Shown: positions 40,721 to 49,915 of the stretch, piece after piece | Layout of the letters: each line of letters begins with the position of its first letter | Position numbering within the stretch: position 1 is the stretch's first letter | DNA from: Paraburkholderia tropica | GTDB taxonomy: Bacteria > Pseudomonadota > Gammaproteobacteria > Burkholderiales > Burkholderiaceae | Length of the DNA: 64,000 nucleotides | Assembly: GCF_900109265.1 (NCBI RefSeq) | Contig: NZ_FNZM01000008.1 | Coordinates: 186,001-250,000 of the forward strand | Reading direction: 5' to 3' | The notes under the pieces: model-generated | What the model saw: only the letters and a program-made list of their open reading frames with translations | Told to the model about the DNA's origin: nothing | Databases searched by the model: none | Translations under genes and position numbers: made by a program

Positions 40721-41869
40721 ATGAAAAAGACTCTCATGGTCGCGGCCCTCACGGGCGTTTTTGCAACGGCAGCGCACGCTCAAAGCAGCGTCACGCTGTA
40801 CGGCCTGATCGACGCCGGCGTCACCTACGCGAACAACTCGGGCGGTCACAGCCTGTGGAAGGCTTCGAGCGGCACCGTCAACGGTAGCCGTTGGGGCCTG
40901 CGTGGTTCGGAAGACCTCGGTGGCGGTCTGAAGGCAATCTTCACGTTGGAAAGCGGCTTCAACATCATGAACGGCGCGGCTGGTCAGTCGAGCCGCATGT
41001 TCGGCCGTCAAGCATTCGTCGGTCTGGCAAGCAACCAGTTCGGTGCTGTCACCCTCGGTCGCCAGTACGACTCCGTCGTCGACTACCTGGCACCGCTGTC
41101 GAACACGGGTACGCAATACGGCGGCACGATCGCTGCTCACCCGTATGACAACGACAACCTGAACAACTCGATCCGTTTCAACAACACGATCAAGTACAGC
41201 AGCGTGAACTACGCTGGCTTCAAGTTCGGCGGCACGTACTCGTTCTCGAACAGCACCGAATTCGCGAACAACCGTGCGTACAGCTTCGGCGCATCGTACA
41301 ACTGGGGCGGCCTGAACGTCGCAGCTGGCTACCTGCAGCTGAACAACGACGTCAACAACCTGCAACAGGCTGCAACGAACTCGGGCGCGCAAACGGGTGA
41401 ATACACGTTCGCAGCTGGCCGTCAGCGTACGTTCGGCGGCGGCGTGAACTACACGTTCGGTCCGGCAACGGCTGGCTTCGTGTACACGCAGACGCAACTG
41501 GGCAACGCAGTTGGCATCTCGGCTACGCAATCGGGTCACAACGGCGGCATCGGCTTCGGTGCTGACAGCGCACGCTTCCAGAACTTTGAAGGCAACGTCC
41601 GTTACGCTCTGACCCCGGCCCTGAGCCTGGCTGGCGCGTACACGTACACCCGCGCAAGCTTCGGCGGCGGCGTCAACCCGAACTACAACACGGTTGCTCT
41701 GCAGTCGGACTACGCACTGTCGAAGCGTACGGACGTCTACCTGCAAGGCGACTGGCAACACGTGTCGGACACGTCGACCGGCGTCGGCGCTTACCTGAAC
41801 GGTCTGGGTTCGGCTTCGACCCGTCAAGACCAGATCGCTGTGACGGTTGGTATGCGTCACCGCTTCTAA
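40721..41869 (+). CDS. Outer-membrane porin (Burkholderia-type general porin)
   Basis: The 382-residue product has a signal peptide MKKTLMVAALTGVFATAAHA followed by QSSVTLYGLIDAG, the classical first beta strand of Burkholderia/Neisseria porins (Porin_4/OmpC-like). A 16-strand trimeric barrel is expected, ending in the terminal-Phe motif VTVGMRHRF required for outer-membrane insertion. Codon use is strongly selected and differs from neighbouring genes (for example GCA, GCT and CGT are frequent), which fits a very highly expressed gene. It stands alone, with its own terminator. Confidence 0.94.
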   Translation: MKKTLMVAALTGVFATAAHAQSSVTLYGLIDAGVTYANNSGGHSLWKASSGTVNGSRWGLRGSEDLGGGLKAIFTLESGFNIMNGAAGQSSRMFGRQAFVGLASNQFGAVTLGRQYDSVVDYLAPLSNTGTQYGGTIAAHPYDNDNLNNSIRFNNTIKYSSVNYAGFKFGGTYSFSNSTEFANNRAYSFGASYNWGGLNVAAGYLQLNNDVNNLQQAATNSGAQTGEYTFAAGRQRTFGGGVNYTFGPATAGFVYTQTQLGNAVGISATQSGHNGGIGFGADSARFQNFEGNVRYALTPALSLAGAYTYTRASFGGGVNPNYNTVALQSDYALSKRTDVYLQGDWQHVSDTSTGVGAYLNGLGSASTRQDQIAVTVGMRHRF

Positions 41870-41907
41870 GCTTCACGCCGCTGGCCCTTCCGGCCAGCTG
41901 TGCAGCT

Positions 41908-41937
41908 GAAAAAGGCGCCCTCGGGCGCCTTTTTTTC
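41908..41937 (+). terminator. Terminator after the porin
   Basis: AGGCGCCC-TC-GGGCGCCT hairpin followed by T7. Confidence 0.88.
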
Positions 41938-41970
41938 GTTTACCGCGCCGCGTGCGCGGCGATGCTGCGC

Positions 41971-42531
41971 TCAGGCGCCCGGCGCGGGATAGCGCACGTC
42001 CAGCACGTCGATGGACTCGGGGCCCGTGGGCGTATGCAAGGTCACCTGATCGCCGATCTTCGCCTTCAGCAAGGCGCGCGCGATCGGCGAAATCCAGCTC
42101 ACGTGGCCGCGATCCAGATCGATCTCGTCGACCCCGACGATCGTGATCGTATGCGCCTCGCCGTCCTCGGTGCCGTACTCGACCGTCGCGCCGAAGAACA
42201 CCTGATCGACGCTCTCCTGACGGCTGCTGTCGACCACCTCGGCCAGATCGAGCCGCTTGGTCAGGAAGCGGATACGCCGGTCGATCTCGCGCAGCCTGCG
42301 CTTGCCGTAGATGTAGTCGCCATTTTCCGAGCGGTCGCCGTTCGACGCCGCCCACGAGACCAGCTTGACGACTTCCGGCCGCGCCTCATCGAGCAGGTGC
42401 AGCAGTTCGCTGCGCATGCGCTGATAGCCCGCGGGCGTCATGTAGTTCTTGGTCCCGGCGGGGATCTCGGGATGACCGGCTTCGAGATCGTCGTCGTCGT
42501 CGGTCGATTCTTTGACAAAGGCCTTGTTCAT
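41971..42531 (-). CDS. greB: Transcript cleavage factor GreB
   Basis: GreA/GreB-family factor of 186 residues that rescues backtracked RNA polymerase by stimulating RNA cleavage. An acidic N-terminal extension (STDDDDDLEAGHPEIPAGT) precedes the coiled-coil domain, which has KNYMTPAGYQRMRSELLHLL and GDRSENGDYIYGKRRLREIDRRI with the acidic tip (S-E-N-G-D-Y-I-Y typical of GreB). The C-terminal FKBP-like domain ends VDVLDVRYPAP-like. The true ATG is at 42531; the frame stays open across both tRNA-Arg genes but that is not coding. Confidence 0.93.
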   Translation of the reverse strand: MNKAFVKESTDDDDDLEAGHPEIPAGTKNYMTPAGYQRMRSELLHLLDEARPEVVKLVSWAASNGDRSENGDYIYGKRRLREIDRRIRFLTKRLDLAEVVDSSRQESVDQVFFGATVEYGTEDGEAHTITIVGVDEIDLDRGHVSWISPIARALLKAKIGDQVTLHTPTGPESIDVLDVRYPAPGA

Positions 42532-42726
42532 GATGGTTCGATACGTTCGATACGCTGCTGCACTGACACGTCTGCTCACTGCCGCGAAGGTCACGGAACG
42601 CCGCGCGCATGACGCTGCGGCCCCGCCCTCAGGGTACACGATGCGGTACCCGACGCGGATCTTCAAACAAATTGCGATAGGGGGCTTCCTTTTTTCGAAA
42701 TCGTTGCTATAATCTCGTTTCTGTGT

Positions 42727-42803
42727 GCGGCTGTAGCTCAGTTGGATAGAGTACTTGGCTACGAACCAAGGGGTCGTGGGTTCGAATCCTGCCAGCCGCG
42801 CCA
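42727..42803 (+). tRNA. tRNA-Arg(ACG), first copy
   Basis: A 77-nt cloverleaf with acceptor GCGGCTG / CAGCCGC, discriminator G and encoded CCA. The anticodon ACG is at 42761-42763 in the loop CTACGAA. Confidence 0.96.
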
Positions 42804-42878
42804 CCTTTTCAGAGTTTTGCATCAGATGTAACTTGCAAATCTCCAGTAACACTGCAGTAAATAGTATCGTTTTAGCGT

Positions 42879-42955
42879 GCGGCTGTAGCTCAGTTGGATA
42901 GAGTACTTGGCTACGAACCAAGGGGTCGTGGGTTCGAATCCTGCCAGCCGCACCA
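42879..42955 (+). tRNA. tRNA-Arg(ACG), second copy
   Basis: Identical to the first copy in all positions except the discriminator, which is A here. CCA is encoded. The spacer between the copies is 75 bases. Confidence 0.96.
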
Positions 42956-42963
42956 CCTTTCGA

Positions 42964-42994
42964 AGGGCCTTCCTTACCGGGAAGGCCCTTTGTC
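42964..42994 (+). terminator. Terminator after the tRNA-Arg pair
   Basis: AGGGCCTTCC-TTACC-GGGAAGGCCCT stem followed by a short T-rich stretch. Confidence 0.75.
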
Positions 42995-43046
42995 TTTGTA
43001 GCGCCGTTTTCATGCGGCGCCTTCCCTGCTCTCTCACCGCGAATCG

Positions 43047-43535
43047 CTAACGCGGCTGCGCGCCGATATCGCCGATCTGTCCGTCCGGGCTCGGCAAATC
43101 CTCTGTGTCGCCCACATTGGCCGGCTCGGACGTCAGCTCCATCTGCATGCCGGAGAGCGACTGCGGCTGGCGCAGCATCGCTTCCACCTCGTCGCCGAAA
43201 CGGCTGGTCACGAACGCCCGCAGCAGCGCCTCGCGCATCGTCGCGCCTTGCGCTTCGGCGGTGCGATGGCTGCCGACGAACTCAGCCACGCAGATCACCG
43301 CCTCGCCGTCCCGGTGTTCGCGCACTTCCAGACGCTGCGCGCGGTCCAGCACGACGCCCGCGGCTTCCCAGGACGTCGACGGCTCGAAGCGCCCGTCCCA
43401 GGCGCGGCCACGGTCGTTTCCGCGCACCGCGACGGTCTCGCCGCTGTCGGTGAAATAAATCTCGCGCACGAAGTCGGGCAGGCTGCGCGCCACCCAGTAG
43501 TCGAGCGCGAGGCCGGTGAGATCAGCTACGTTCAT
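43047..43535 (-). CDS. DUF2591-like (phage NinX-like) protein
   Basis: The 162-residue product opens MNVADLTGLALDYWVARSL, the hallmark of DUF2591, a family first seen in lambdoid phages (NinX) and widespread as stand-alone bacterial genes. The segments FEPSTSWEAAGVVLDR and AVICVAEFVGSHRTAEAQG also fit. The C-terminal 40 residues are acidic and probably disordered. Function is unknown. It lies between the tRNA-Arg pair and relA/spoT, so it could be an old phage-derived gene now fixed in the lineage. Confidence 0.75.
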   Translation of the reverse strand: MNVADLTGLALDYWVARSLPDFVREIYFTDSGETVAVRGNDRGRAWDGRFEPSTSWEAAGVVLDRAQRLEVREHRDGEAVICVAEFVGSHRTAEAQGATMREALLRAFVTSRFGDEVEAMLRQPQSLSGMQMELTSEPANVGDTEDLPSPDGQIGDIGAQPR

Positions 43536-43746
43536 GGCGTGTCCTCGCTTCCGGTTGAAGAGGTTCGAGGCGGCGCGACTGAGCCGCGCCGGCGGGCCGC
43601 AGAAAGCCGGGCCGAAGAGAAACTGCTGTGAGGCGGAGCCGCTCGGGCGTCACGAGGATGGCGGCCCATGCAGCGACCGGTGCCTGCCGGCGACGCGCCG
43701 GGTCAACGGCGCGCCTGAAGCCACTATCGACTATCGAGCGTCGACG

Positions 43747-46113
43747 TCAGTAATCGGCGCGTTCGCGGTCGATGCGCATGCCGCCGTCGTGGCGATGATG
43801 TCCTTCGTCGCTCGGCCGCTCGCGCGTGATGCGCATCACGTCGGGATTCGTCCGCACGCGGCGCATGACGTTCGCGAGATGCACGCGGTCGCTCACCTGG
43901 ATCACGAAGCGCAGCATGTTCGACTCCTGCGCCAGATCGTCGTCCATGGCGATATGCACGATGTTGGCGTCGGCGGACGTGATGTCGGCGGCCACGCGCG
44001 CGAACACGCCCTTGGTGTTCTTCACGAGCACCTTCACGGCGACGTCGAACAGACGGCCAGGCTGCGGCGCCCACGCGACGTCGATCCAGCGGCCCGGGTC
44101 GCGTCGATGAATGCGCTGCGCCACACGGCAGTCGGTCGTATGGATCGCCATACCGAGCCCGATGCCGATGTAGCCCATGATGTCGTCGCCCGGAATCGGA
44201 CGGCAGCACGCCGAGAGCTGCACGGACATGCCTTCGGTGCCGGTGATGACCACGGGCGGCGCATGCGGCGCGTTCGGATCGCGCGGCGCATGGTGATGGT
44301 CGTCGTCGTCGGCGTCGAGGCCTGTTACCAGCACTTCGATGCGCTTGGCCATGACCGCGGCGACGCGCCGGCCGAGACCGATATCCGCGAAAATTTCCTG
44401 GCGATTCTTGTTGCCGGTCCACTGCACGAGCTTTTCCCACACTTCCGGCGTGATTTCCGAAAGCTGGTAGCCGTAGCCCTTGAGCGCCTGGTCGACGAGA
44501 CGCTCGCCGAGCTGCACGGACTCCGTGAGCCGCATCGTCTTCAGATAGTGACGGATCGCCGAGCGCGCCTTGCCGGTGCGCACGAAACCGAGCCACGCGG
44601 GATTCGGCTTCGAATACGGCGCGGTAATCACTTCGACGATGTCGCCGCTCTTGAGCTCGGTGCGCAGCGGCAGCAGCTCGTTGTTGATCTTCACGGCGAC
44701 GCACTGGTTGCCCAGGTCGCTGTGGATCGAATACGCGAAGTCGAGCGCCGTGGCGCCGCGCGGCAGCGCCATGATCTTCGACTTCGGCGTGAAGACGTAG
44801 ACGGCGTCCGGGAACAGGTCGATCTTGACGTGCTCGAGGAACTCGCTCGAATCGCCCGCCTCGCTCTGGATGTCGAGCAGCGACTTGAGCCACTGATGCG
44901 CGCGCTTTTGCACGTCGTTCAAGTCGGCGCCGCCGTTCTTGTAGAGCCAGTGCGCGGCCACGCCTGCTTCGGCGATCTCGTGCATCTTGCGCGTGCGCAC
45001 CTGGAACTCGATGGGCGCGCCGAACGGGCCCACGAGCGTCGTGTGCAGGGACTGATAGCCGTTCACCTTCGGAATGGCGATGTAGTCCTTGAACTTGCCC
45101 GGCACCGGCTTGTAGAGCGCATGCAGCGCGCCGATGCAGGTATAGCATTCGAGCGCCGACTCCACGACCACGCGGAAGCCGTACACGTCGAGCACCTGCG
45201 AGAACGACAACTGCTTGTCGCGCATCTTCTTGTAGATGCTGAAGATGGTCTTCTCGCGGCCGGTGACTTCGGCGTCGAGCTTCGCGTCGCCGAGCGCGCG
45301 CTGCACCGCTTCCAGAATCTTGCTCACCACTTCGCGCCGGTTGCCGCGCGCGGCCTTGACGGCTTTCTCGAGCGTGGCGTAGCGATTCGGGTTGAAGTTC
45401 TGGAAGCTCAGATCCTGCAACTCGCGATACGTGTTGTTCAGGCCGAGCCGGTGCGCGATGGGCGCGTAGATGTCGATGGTCTCGCGCGCCACGCGGCGGC
45501 GCTTTTCGGGCGGCACCGCGCCCAGCGTGCGCATGTTGTGCAGCCGGTCGGCGAGCTTAACGAGAATCACGCGCACGTCGCGCGCCATCGCGAGCAGCAT
45601 CTTGCGGAAGTTTTCCGCCTGCGCTTCCTCGCGATTACGAAACTCCATCTTGTCGAGTTTCGAGAGGCCGTCGACCAGTTCCGCGACCTTGGCGCCGAAG
45701 CGCTCGGCGATCTCCGCCTTGGTCACGCCCTGGTCTTCGATCACGTCGTGAAGCAGCGCCGCCTGGATGGCCTGGGCGTCGAGCTTCCAGCCGGCGCAGA
45801 TTTCAGCGACGGCGACGGGATGCGTGATGTAGGGTTCGCCACTCTGACGATATTGCCCGAGGTGGGCTTCGTCGCTGAAGTGAAACGCCGCTTTGACTTC
45901 CTTGATTTCCTCAGGGGTGAGGTAACCGGAAAGCGCCGCGGTCAGATTGGCGATGGAGACGACCCCGTGTTTGCGGGGTTGTTCCGGTGTAGCGGTCGGT
46001 CCGAACAGATGACGAAACGACTGTTCGAGAACCGCGTCGATGTAATTGCGCGCGGGGTTCGCGGTTTCCGCTTCCTGGTCCACGTCGGTGGCCGGCGAGG
46101 GCGTAGTGCTCAT
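43747..46113 (-). CDS. spoT: Bifunctional (p)ppGpp synthetase/hydrolase
   Basis: RelA/SpoT homologue of 788 residues controlling the stringent response. The HD hydrolase domain is intact (YITHPVAVAEICAGW and ALLHDVIEDQGVT), the synthetase domain includes VTGREKTIFSIYKKMRDKQLSF and YGFRVVVESALECYTCIG, then a TGS domain (VYVFTPKSKIMALPRGATALDFAYSIH), a helical/CC region, and a C-terminal ACT domain. An intact HD domain argues for hydrolase activity and thus the SpoT type. GGAGGGGAAC precedes the ATG. It forms a leftward block with gmk and rpoZ, as in many beta-proteobacteria. Confidence 0.95.
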   Translation of the reverse strand: MSTTPSPATDVDQEAETANPARNYIDAVLEQSFRHLFGPTATPEQPRKHGVVSIANLTAALSGYLTPEEIKEVKAAFHFSDEAHLGQYRQSGEPYITHPVAVAEICAGWKLDAQAIQAALLHDVIEDQGVTKAEIAERFGAKVAELVDGLSKLDKMEFRNREEAQAENFRKMLLAMARDVRVILVKLADRLHNMRTLGAVPPEKRRRVARETIDIYAPIAHRLGLNNTYRELQDLSFQNFNPNRYATLEKAVKAARGNRREVVSKILEAVQRALGDAKLDAEVTGREKTIFSIYKKMRDKQLSFSQVLDVYGFRVVVESALECYTCIGALHALYKPVPGKFKDYIAIPKVNGYQSLHTTLVGPFGAPIEFQVRTRKMHEIAEAGVAAHWLYKNGGADLNDVQKRAHQWLKSLLDIQSEAGDSSEFLEHVKIDLFPDAVYVFTPKSKIMALPRGATALDFAYSIHSDLGNQCVAVKINNELLPLRTELKSGDIVEVITAPYSKPNPAWLGFVRTGKARSAIRHYLKTMRLTESVQLGERLVDQALKGYGYQLSEITPEVWEKLVQWTGNKNRQEIFADIGLGRRVAAVMAKRIEVLVTGLDADDDDHHHAPRDPNAPHAPPVVITGTEGMSVQLSACCRPIPGDDIMGYIGIGLGMAIHTTDCRVAQRIHRRDPGRWIDVAWAPQPGRLFDVAVKVLVKNTKGVFARVAADITSADANIVHIAMDDDLAQESNMLRFVIQVSDRVHLANVMRRVRTNPDVMRITRERPSDEGHHRHDGGMRIDRERADY

Positions 46114-46253
46114 GTTCCCCTCCGTTTCAGGTCAGGCGTTAGCGGTTGCGCGAGATGCAATGCCCGGCAAACGCCGCCCGGCACGAATTACACGACTATG
46201 GGTACGGCAGATACGACAAATACGGCAGGTACAACGGATACAGCAAGGCGCCG

Positions 46254-46457
46254 TTAAACGGGCACCTTTTTCAGCATTTCCAGACCCACCTGGCCTGCCG
46301 CGATCTCGCGCAGCGCGACGACGGTCGGCTTGTCGCGGCTTTCGATCTTCGGCGTGTGGCCTTGGGCGAGCTGACGTGCGCGATACGTTGCGGCAAGCGC
46401 CAGTTCGAAACGGTTCGGAATCTGTTTCAGACAATCTTCGACGGTGATGCGGGCCAT
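46254..46457 (-). CDS. rpoZ: RNA polymerase omega subunit
   Basis: A 67-residue omega subunit, with [23 protein letters not shown] at the N-terminus and the [16 protein letters not shown] helix. It supports beta' folding and ppGpp binding by RNA polymerase. It lies 140 bases upstream of the (p)ppGpp enzyme and 39 bases downstream of gmk, the usual order. Confidence 0.95.
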   Translation of the reverse strand: MARITVEDCLKQIPNRFELALAATYRARQLAQGHTPKIESRDKPTVVALREIAAGQVGLEMLKKVPV

Positions 46458-46496
46458 GTCGGGTTCCTTCTCATTCTCACAGGTTCTTATTCTACC

Positions 46497-47210
46497 TTAT
46501 GTGCCCGATGCGCCGGGCTGCGGCTGATGGATACCCAGCTCGACGAAGAGCTCGGTGTGCCGCGCGTATTGCGACGTGAAGCGCAGACGCGTCGCGCTCA
46601 CGATGTTACGCAGCTCCTGCAGCGCGCGATCGAAGTTTTCGTTGATGACGACATACTCCGCTTCGCTCGCGTGCGCCATCTCGCTGCCGGCCGCCAGCAG
46701 GCGTCGCGTGATGACGTTGGGCTCGTCCTCGCCGCGCTTGCGCAGACGGTCCGCGAGCGCATCGAGCGACGGCGGCAGGATGAAGATTTCCACGGCGTTG
46801 CGGAATTGCTTCTTCACCTGCTGCGCGCCTTGCCAGTCGATTTCGAGCAGCACGTCATGGCCGATCTTCATCTGGTCTTCGATCCACACGCGCGACGTCG
46901 CGTAGTAGTTGCCATGCACTTCCGCGCTCTCGAGAAACTCGCCTTGCGCGTGACGCGACAGGAAATCGTCGACGGTCGTGAAGTGATAGTGCTCGCCGTC
47001 GCGCTCCTTCGAACGCGGCGCGCGCGTCGTGTACGAAATCGACAGACAGATCGCGCTGTCTTCGGCGAGCAGCGCGTTCACGAGCGTGGATTTGCCCGCG
47101 CCCGACGGCGCGACCACCATGAAGAGATTGCCCGGATAAACGCCCGCGTACGGATTGCGCGGCTTCGTTTCGGACTTGTGCGCACCGGCGCCGCTGGTCT
47201 GGTCGGTCAT
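46497..47210 (-). CDS. gmk: Guanylate kinase
   Basis: The 237-residue enzyme phosphorylates GMP to GDP with ATP. The P-loop is [13 protein letters not shown], the GMP-binding region is [19 protein letters not shown], and the lid region contains LRKRGEDE. An N-terminal extension of about 25 residues ([20 protein letters not shown]) is longer than in E. coli. It is part of the leftward yicC-gmk-rpoZ-spoT block. Confidence 0.95.
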   Translation of the reverse strand: MTDQTSGAGAHKSETKPRNPYAGVYPGNLFMVVAPSGAGKSTLVNALLAEDSAICLSISYTTRAPRSKERDGEHYHFTTVDDFLSRHAQGEFLESAEVHGNYYATSRVWIEDQMKIGHDVLLEIDWQGAQQVKKQFRNAVEIFILPPSLDALADRLRKRGEDEPNVITRRLLAAGSEMAHASEAEYVVINENFDRALQELRNIVSATRLRFTSQYARHTELFVELGIHQPQPGASGT

Positions 47211-47293
47211 GTTCGTTGCTTCCTGTTTTACCGCTGTGTTTCTGCGTATTTCCGCGTGTTGCTACGTGTGCTTGCGCGCGTTGCCGCGCGCGC

Positions 47294-48229
47294 TTATTCG
47301 AGGTTCTGCACCTGCTCGCGCATCTGCTCGATGAGCAGCTTGAGCGTCATCGAGGCGTCGGCGAGTTCCTTGGCCGCGGCCTTCGAACCGAGCGTGTTCG
47401 CTTCGCGGTTCAGCTCCTGCATCATGAAGTCGAGACGCTTGCCGACGCGGCCGCCCTTCTCGATCACGTGACGCGTTTCGGACAGATGCGCGGACAGGCG
47501 CGAGAGTTCTTCGGTGATGTCGATGCGGATGCCGTACATCGTCACTTCCTGACGGATGCGTTCGGCGACTTCCTCGCGCGACACGCTGCCGATATTGCCG
47601 TTGCCGTTCGTGTCCGGCGCGGCGATGCCGAGCGCTTCCTGCAGACGTTCGACGATCTTCTGCTGATGCTTGACGATCAGTTCCGGCACGAGCGGCGTGA
47701 TCTTCGCGACGATCGTTTCCATCTCGGCGACGTTGGCAAGCAGCATGTTCGCGAGTTGCGCGCCTTCGCGGCCGCGCACGTCGATCAGGTCGGCGATGGC
47801 CTGCTTGCCGCAGCCGAGCACCGCGTCGCGCAGCACTTCGGGCGCAACGCCGCTTTCCGCGAGCACGCCGGGCCAGCGCAGGATCTCGCCGGTACGCAGA
47901 CGGCCCGAGTCGGGAAACGCGTCGAGCACCGCGCGTTCGAGCGAGGCGAGCTGTTCGAGCGCGTCGCGGTTGAGCGCGCCGGCGTTGGCGCCCTGCTCGC
48001 TGCGCTGGATGTTGATGCGGATATCGACCTTGCCGCGCGAGAGCTTCTGCATCAGCATTTCGCGCAGCGTCGGCTCGACGACGCGCACGTCTTCCGGCAT
48101 GCGGAAATTCAGGTCGAGGAAGCGCGAATTCACAGTGCGCAGTTCGACGGACACGCTGGCGCCGCCAGTGCCCGATGCCGCCACCAGTTCGCGCGTGGCG
48201 CTGGCATAGCCGGTCATGCTGTAGATCAT
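47294..48229 (-). CDS. YicC-family endoribonuclease-like protein
   Basis: The 311-residue product starts MIYSMTGYASATRE, the highly conserved beginning of the YicC/YloC family, followed by ELRTVNSRFLDLNFRMPED. The C-terminal DUF1732 includes GIRIDITEELSRLSAHLSE and GRVGKRLDFMMQELNREANTLGSK. E. coli YicC has been reported as an endoribonuclease acting on small RNA. It precedes gmk by about 80 bases and is divergent from rph. Confidence 0.93.
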   Translation of the reverse strand: MIYSMTGYASATRELVAASGTGGASVSVELRTVNSRFLDLNFRMPEDVRVVEPTLREMLMQKLSRGKVDIRINIQRSEQGANAGALNRDALEQLASLERAVLDAFPDSGRLRTGEILRWPGVLAESGVAPEVLRDAVLGCGKQAIADLIDVRGREGAQLANMLLANVAEMETIVAKITPLVPELIVKHQQKIVERLQEALGIAAPDTNGNGNIGSVSREEVAERIRQEVTMYGIRIDITEELSRLSAHLSETRHVIEKGGRVGKRLDFMMQELNREANTLGSKAAAKELADASMTLKLLIEQMREQVQNLE

Positions 48230-48534
48230 GGTTCGTCTCGCGTAAAAGCCATGCGGCGCGCCGGTTGCGGGCGCGGCTCACGGCGAGGAAAAATCGAGGC
48301 GCCCGGCGTGGACTCGTGCAATCGATGACGCGGGGCGGGGATTCGCCATTATCCCATTTTTGGCGGCTCGCCCGCCCGTTCGGCAAGCCCCGCCGGGCGG
48401 CGCGCCGGCCGGCCCCGGCGGCGCGCGGCGCGCAAGCCCCCGCGCCGGGCCGCAACCCACGCGCCGCGCCCACCGTGCGAAGGCGCTAAAATTGCGGTTT
48501 CCCCCTCCTTTGCCGTGCCCCCGCACGCCCGACG
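48230..48534. other. Divergent region between yicC and rph
   Basis: A very GC-rich gap of 305 bases. A GCGCCGGCCGGC-like stretch around 48395-48440 can fold into several hairpins. No gene is seen; it holds both promoters. Confidence 0.4.
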
Positions 48535-49275
48535 ATGACCCAATCCATCCAGCGCCCCTCCGGCCGCGCCGCCGACCAGCTTCGCGACGTCCGCATCACC
48601 CGCCATTTCACGAAGTACGCCGAAGGGTCGGTGCTCGTTGAATTCGGCGACACCAAGGTGCTGTGCACCGCGAGCGTCTCGGAGAGCGTGCCGCCGTTCC
48701 TGCGCGACAAGGGCCAGGGCTGGCTCACCGCCGAATACGGCATGCTGCCGCGCGCCACGCACACGCGCAGCGACCGCGAAGCCGCGCGCGGCAAGCAGAC
48801 GGGCCGCACCCAGGAAATCCAGCGCCTGATCGGCCGCGCGATGCGCGCGGTGTTCGATCTCGAAGCGCTCGGCGCACGCACCATCAACCTCGATTGCGAC
48901 GTGCTGCAAGCCGACGGCGGCACCCGCACGGCCGCCATCACGGGCGCGTTCGTCGCGGCGCACGACGCCGTCTCGAAACTGCTCGCGACCGGCCGCATCG
49001 AGCGCTCGCCGATCACCGACTACGTGGCGGCGATCTCGGTGGGCGTCTACGAAGGCGTGCCCGTGCTCGACCTCGACTACGCCGAAGACTCGCAATGCGA
49101 CACCGACATGAACGTCGTCATGACGGGCTCGGGCGGCATGGTCGAAGTGCAGGGCACGGCCGAAGGCGCGCCGTTCTCGCGCGACGAACTCAACGCGCTG
49201 CTCGACCTCGCGCAAGGCGGCATCCGCACGCTGATCGAGAAGCAAAAGGCCGCGCTGGAGATCGCGCATGGCTGA
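48535..49275 (+). CDS. rph: Ribonuclease PH
   Basis: Phosphorolytic 3'-5' exoribonuclease of 246 residues that trims tRNA 3' ends. It opens with [36 protein letters not shown] and has [17 protein letters not shown] and the phosphate-site [19 protein letters not shown]. It overlaps the next gene by 8 bases, giving a coupled rph-rdgB-hemW operon. Confidence 0.96.
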   Translation: MTQSIQRPSGRAADQLRDVRITRHFTKYAEGSVLVEFGDTKVLCTASVSESVPPFLRDKGQGWLTAEYGMLPRATHTRSDREAARGKQTGRTQEIQRLIGRAMRAVFDLEALGARTINLDCDVLQADGGTRTAAITGAFVAAHDAVSKLLATGRIERSPITDYVAAISVGVYEGVPVLDLDYAEDSQCDTDMNVVMTGSGGMVEVQGTAEGAPFSRDELNALLDLAQGGIRTLIEKQKAALEIAHG

Positions 49276-49915
49276 CACGGCTAACACCGCGCCCAACGCC
49301 GCCCAGAGCGCCTTGTCGGGCCGCGTCGTGCTGGCCTCGAACAACGCCGGCAAGCTGCGCGAATTCGCGGCGCTGCTCGGCGCGGCGGGCATCGAACTCG
49401 TGACGCAAGGCGAGCTCGGCGTGCCCGAGGCCGAAGAGCCGCACGTCACCTTCGTCGAAAACGCGCTCGCCAAGGCGCGTCACGCCGCGAAGCTCACCGG
49501 CCTGCCCGCGATCGCCGACGATTCCGGCCTCTGCGTGCGCGCCCTCGGCGGCGCGCCGGGCGTGTATTCGGCGCGCTACGCACAGCGCGCGGGCGGCGAG
49601 AAAAGCGACACCGCGAACAACGCCCTGCTCGTCGCGAATCTGCAGCAACACGCCGACCGCCGCGCGTATTACTACTGCGTGCTCGCCCTCGTGCGCCACG
49701 CCGACGACCCCGAACCGCTGATCGCCGAAGGCCGCTGGCACGGCGAAGTCATCGACACGCCGCGCGGCGACAACGGCTTCGGCTACGACCCGCACTTCTA
49801 CATCGCGGGCCTCGAAGCCACCGCCGCCGAACTCGATCCTGCGCTCAAGAACGCGTCGAGCCATCGCGCGATCGCCTTGCGCGCCCTGCTCGCGCGCCTC
49901 GAGGAGCTAGCGTGA
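49268..49915 (+). CDS. rdgB: Non-canonical purine NTP pyrophosphatase
   Basis: Ham1/RdgB house-cleaning enzyme of 215 residues that hydrolyses dITP, ITP and XTP. It shows [47 protein letters not shown] and [11 protein letters not shown], all diagnostic. An N-terminal extension of about 15 residues ([14 protein letters not shown]) is unusual but harmless. It overlaps rph by 8 bases and hemW by 4. Confidence 0.95.
   Translation: MADTANTAPNAAQSALSGRVVLASNNAGKLREFAALLGAAGIELVTQGELGVPEAEEPHVTFVENALAKARHAAKLTGLPAIADDSGLCVRALGGAPGVYSARYAQRAGGEKSDTANNALLVANLQQHADRRAYYYCVLALVRHADDPEPLIAEGRWHGEVIDTPRGDNGFGYDPHFYIAGLEATAAELDPALKNASSHRAIALRALLARLEELA

Noticed and set aside
40622..41860. 412-residue minus-strand frame across the porin
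   Set aside because: Antisense of a highly expressed, codon-biased gene; no start signal or homology.
42532..42921. Upstream extension of the greB frame
   Set aside because: It reads through both tRNA-Arg genes on the opposite strand. GreB starts at 42531 (MNKAFVKES).
43516..46257. 913-residue plus-strand frame across the (p)ppGpp synthetase gene
   Set aside because: Antisense shadow; its sequence is His/Arg-rich without domains.
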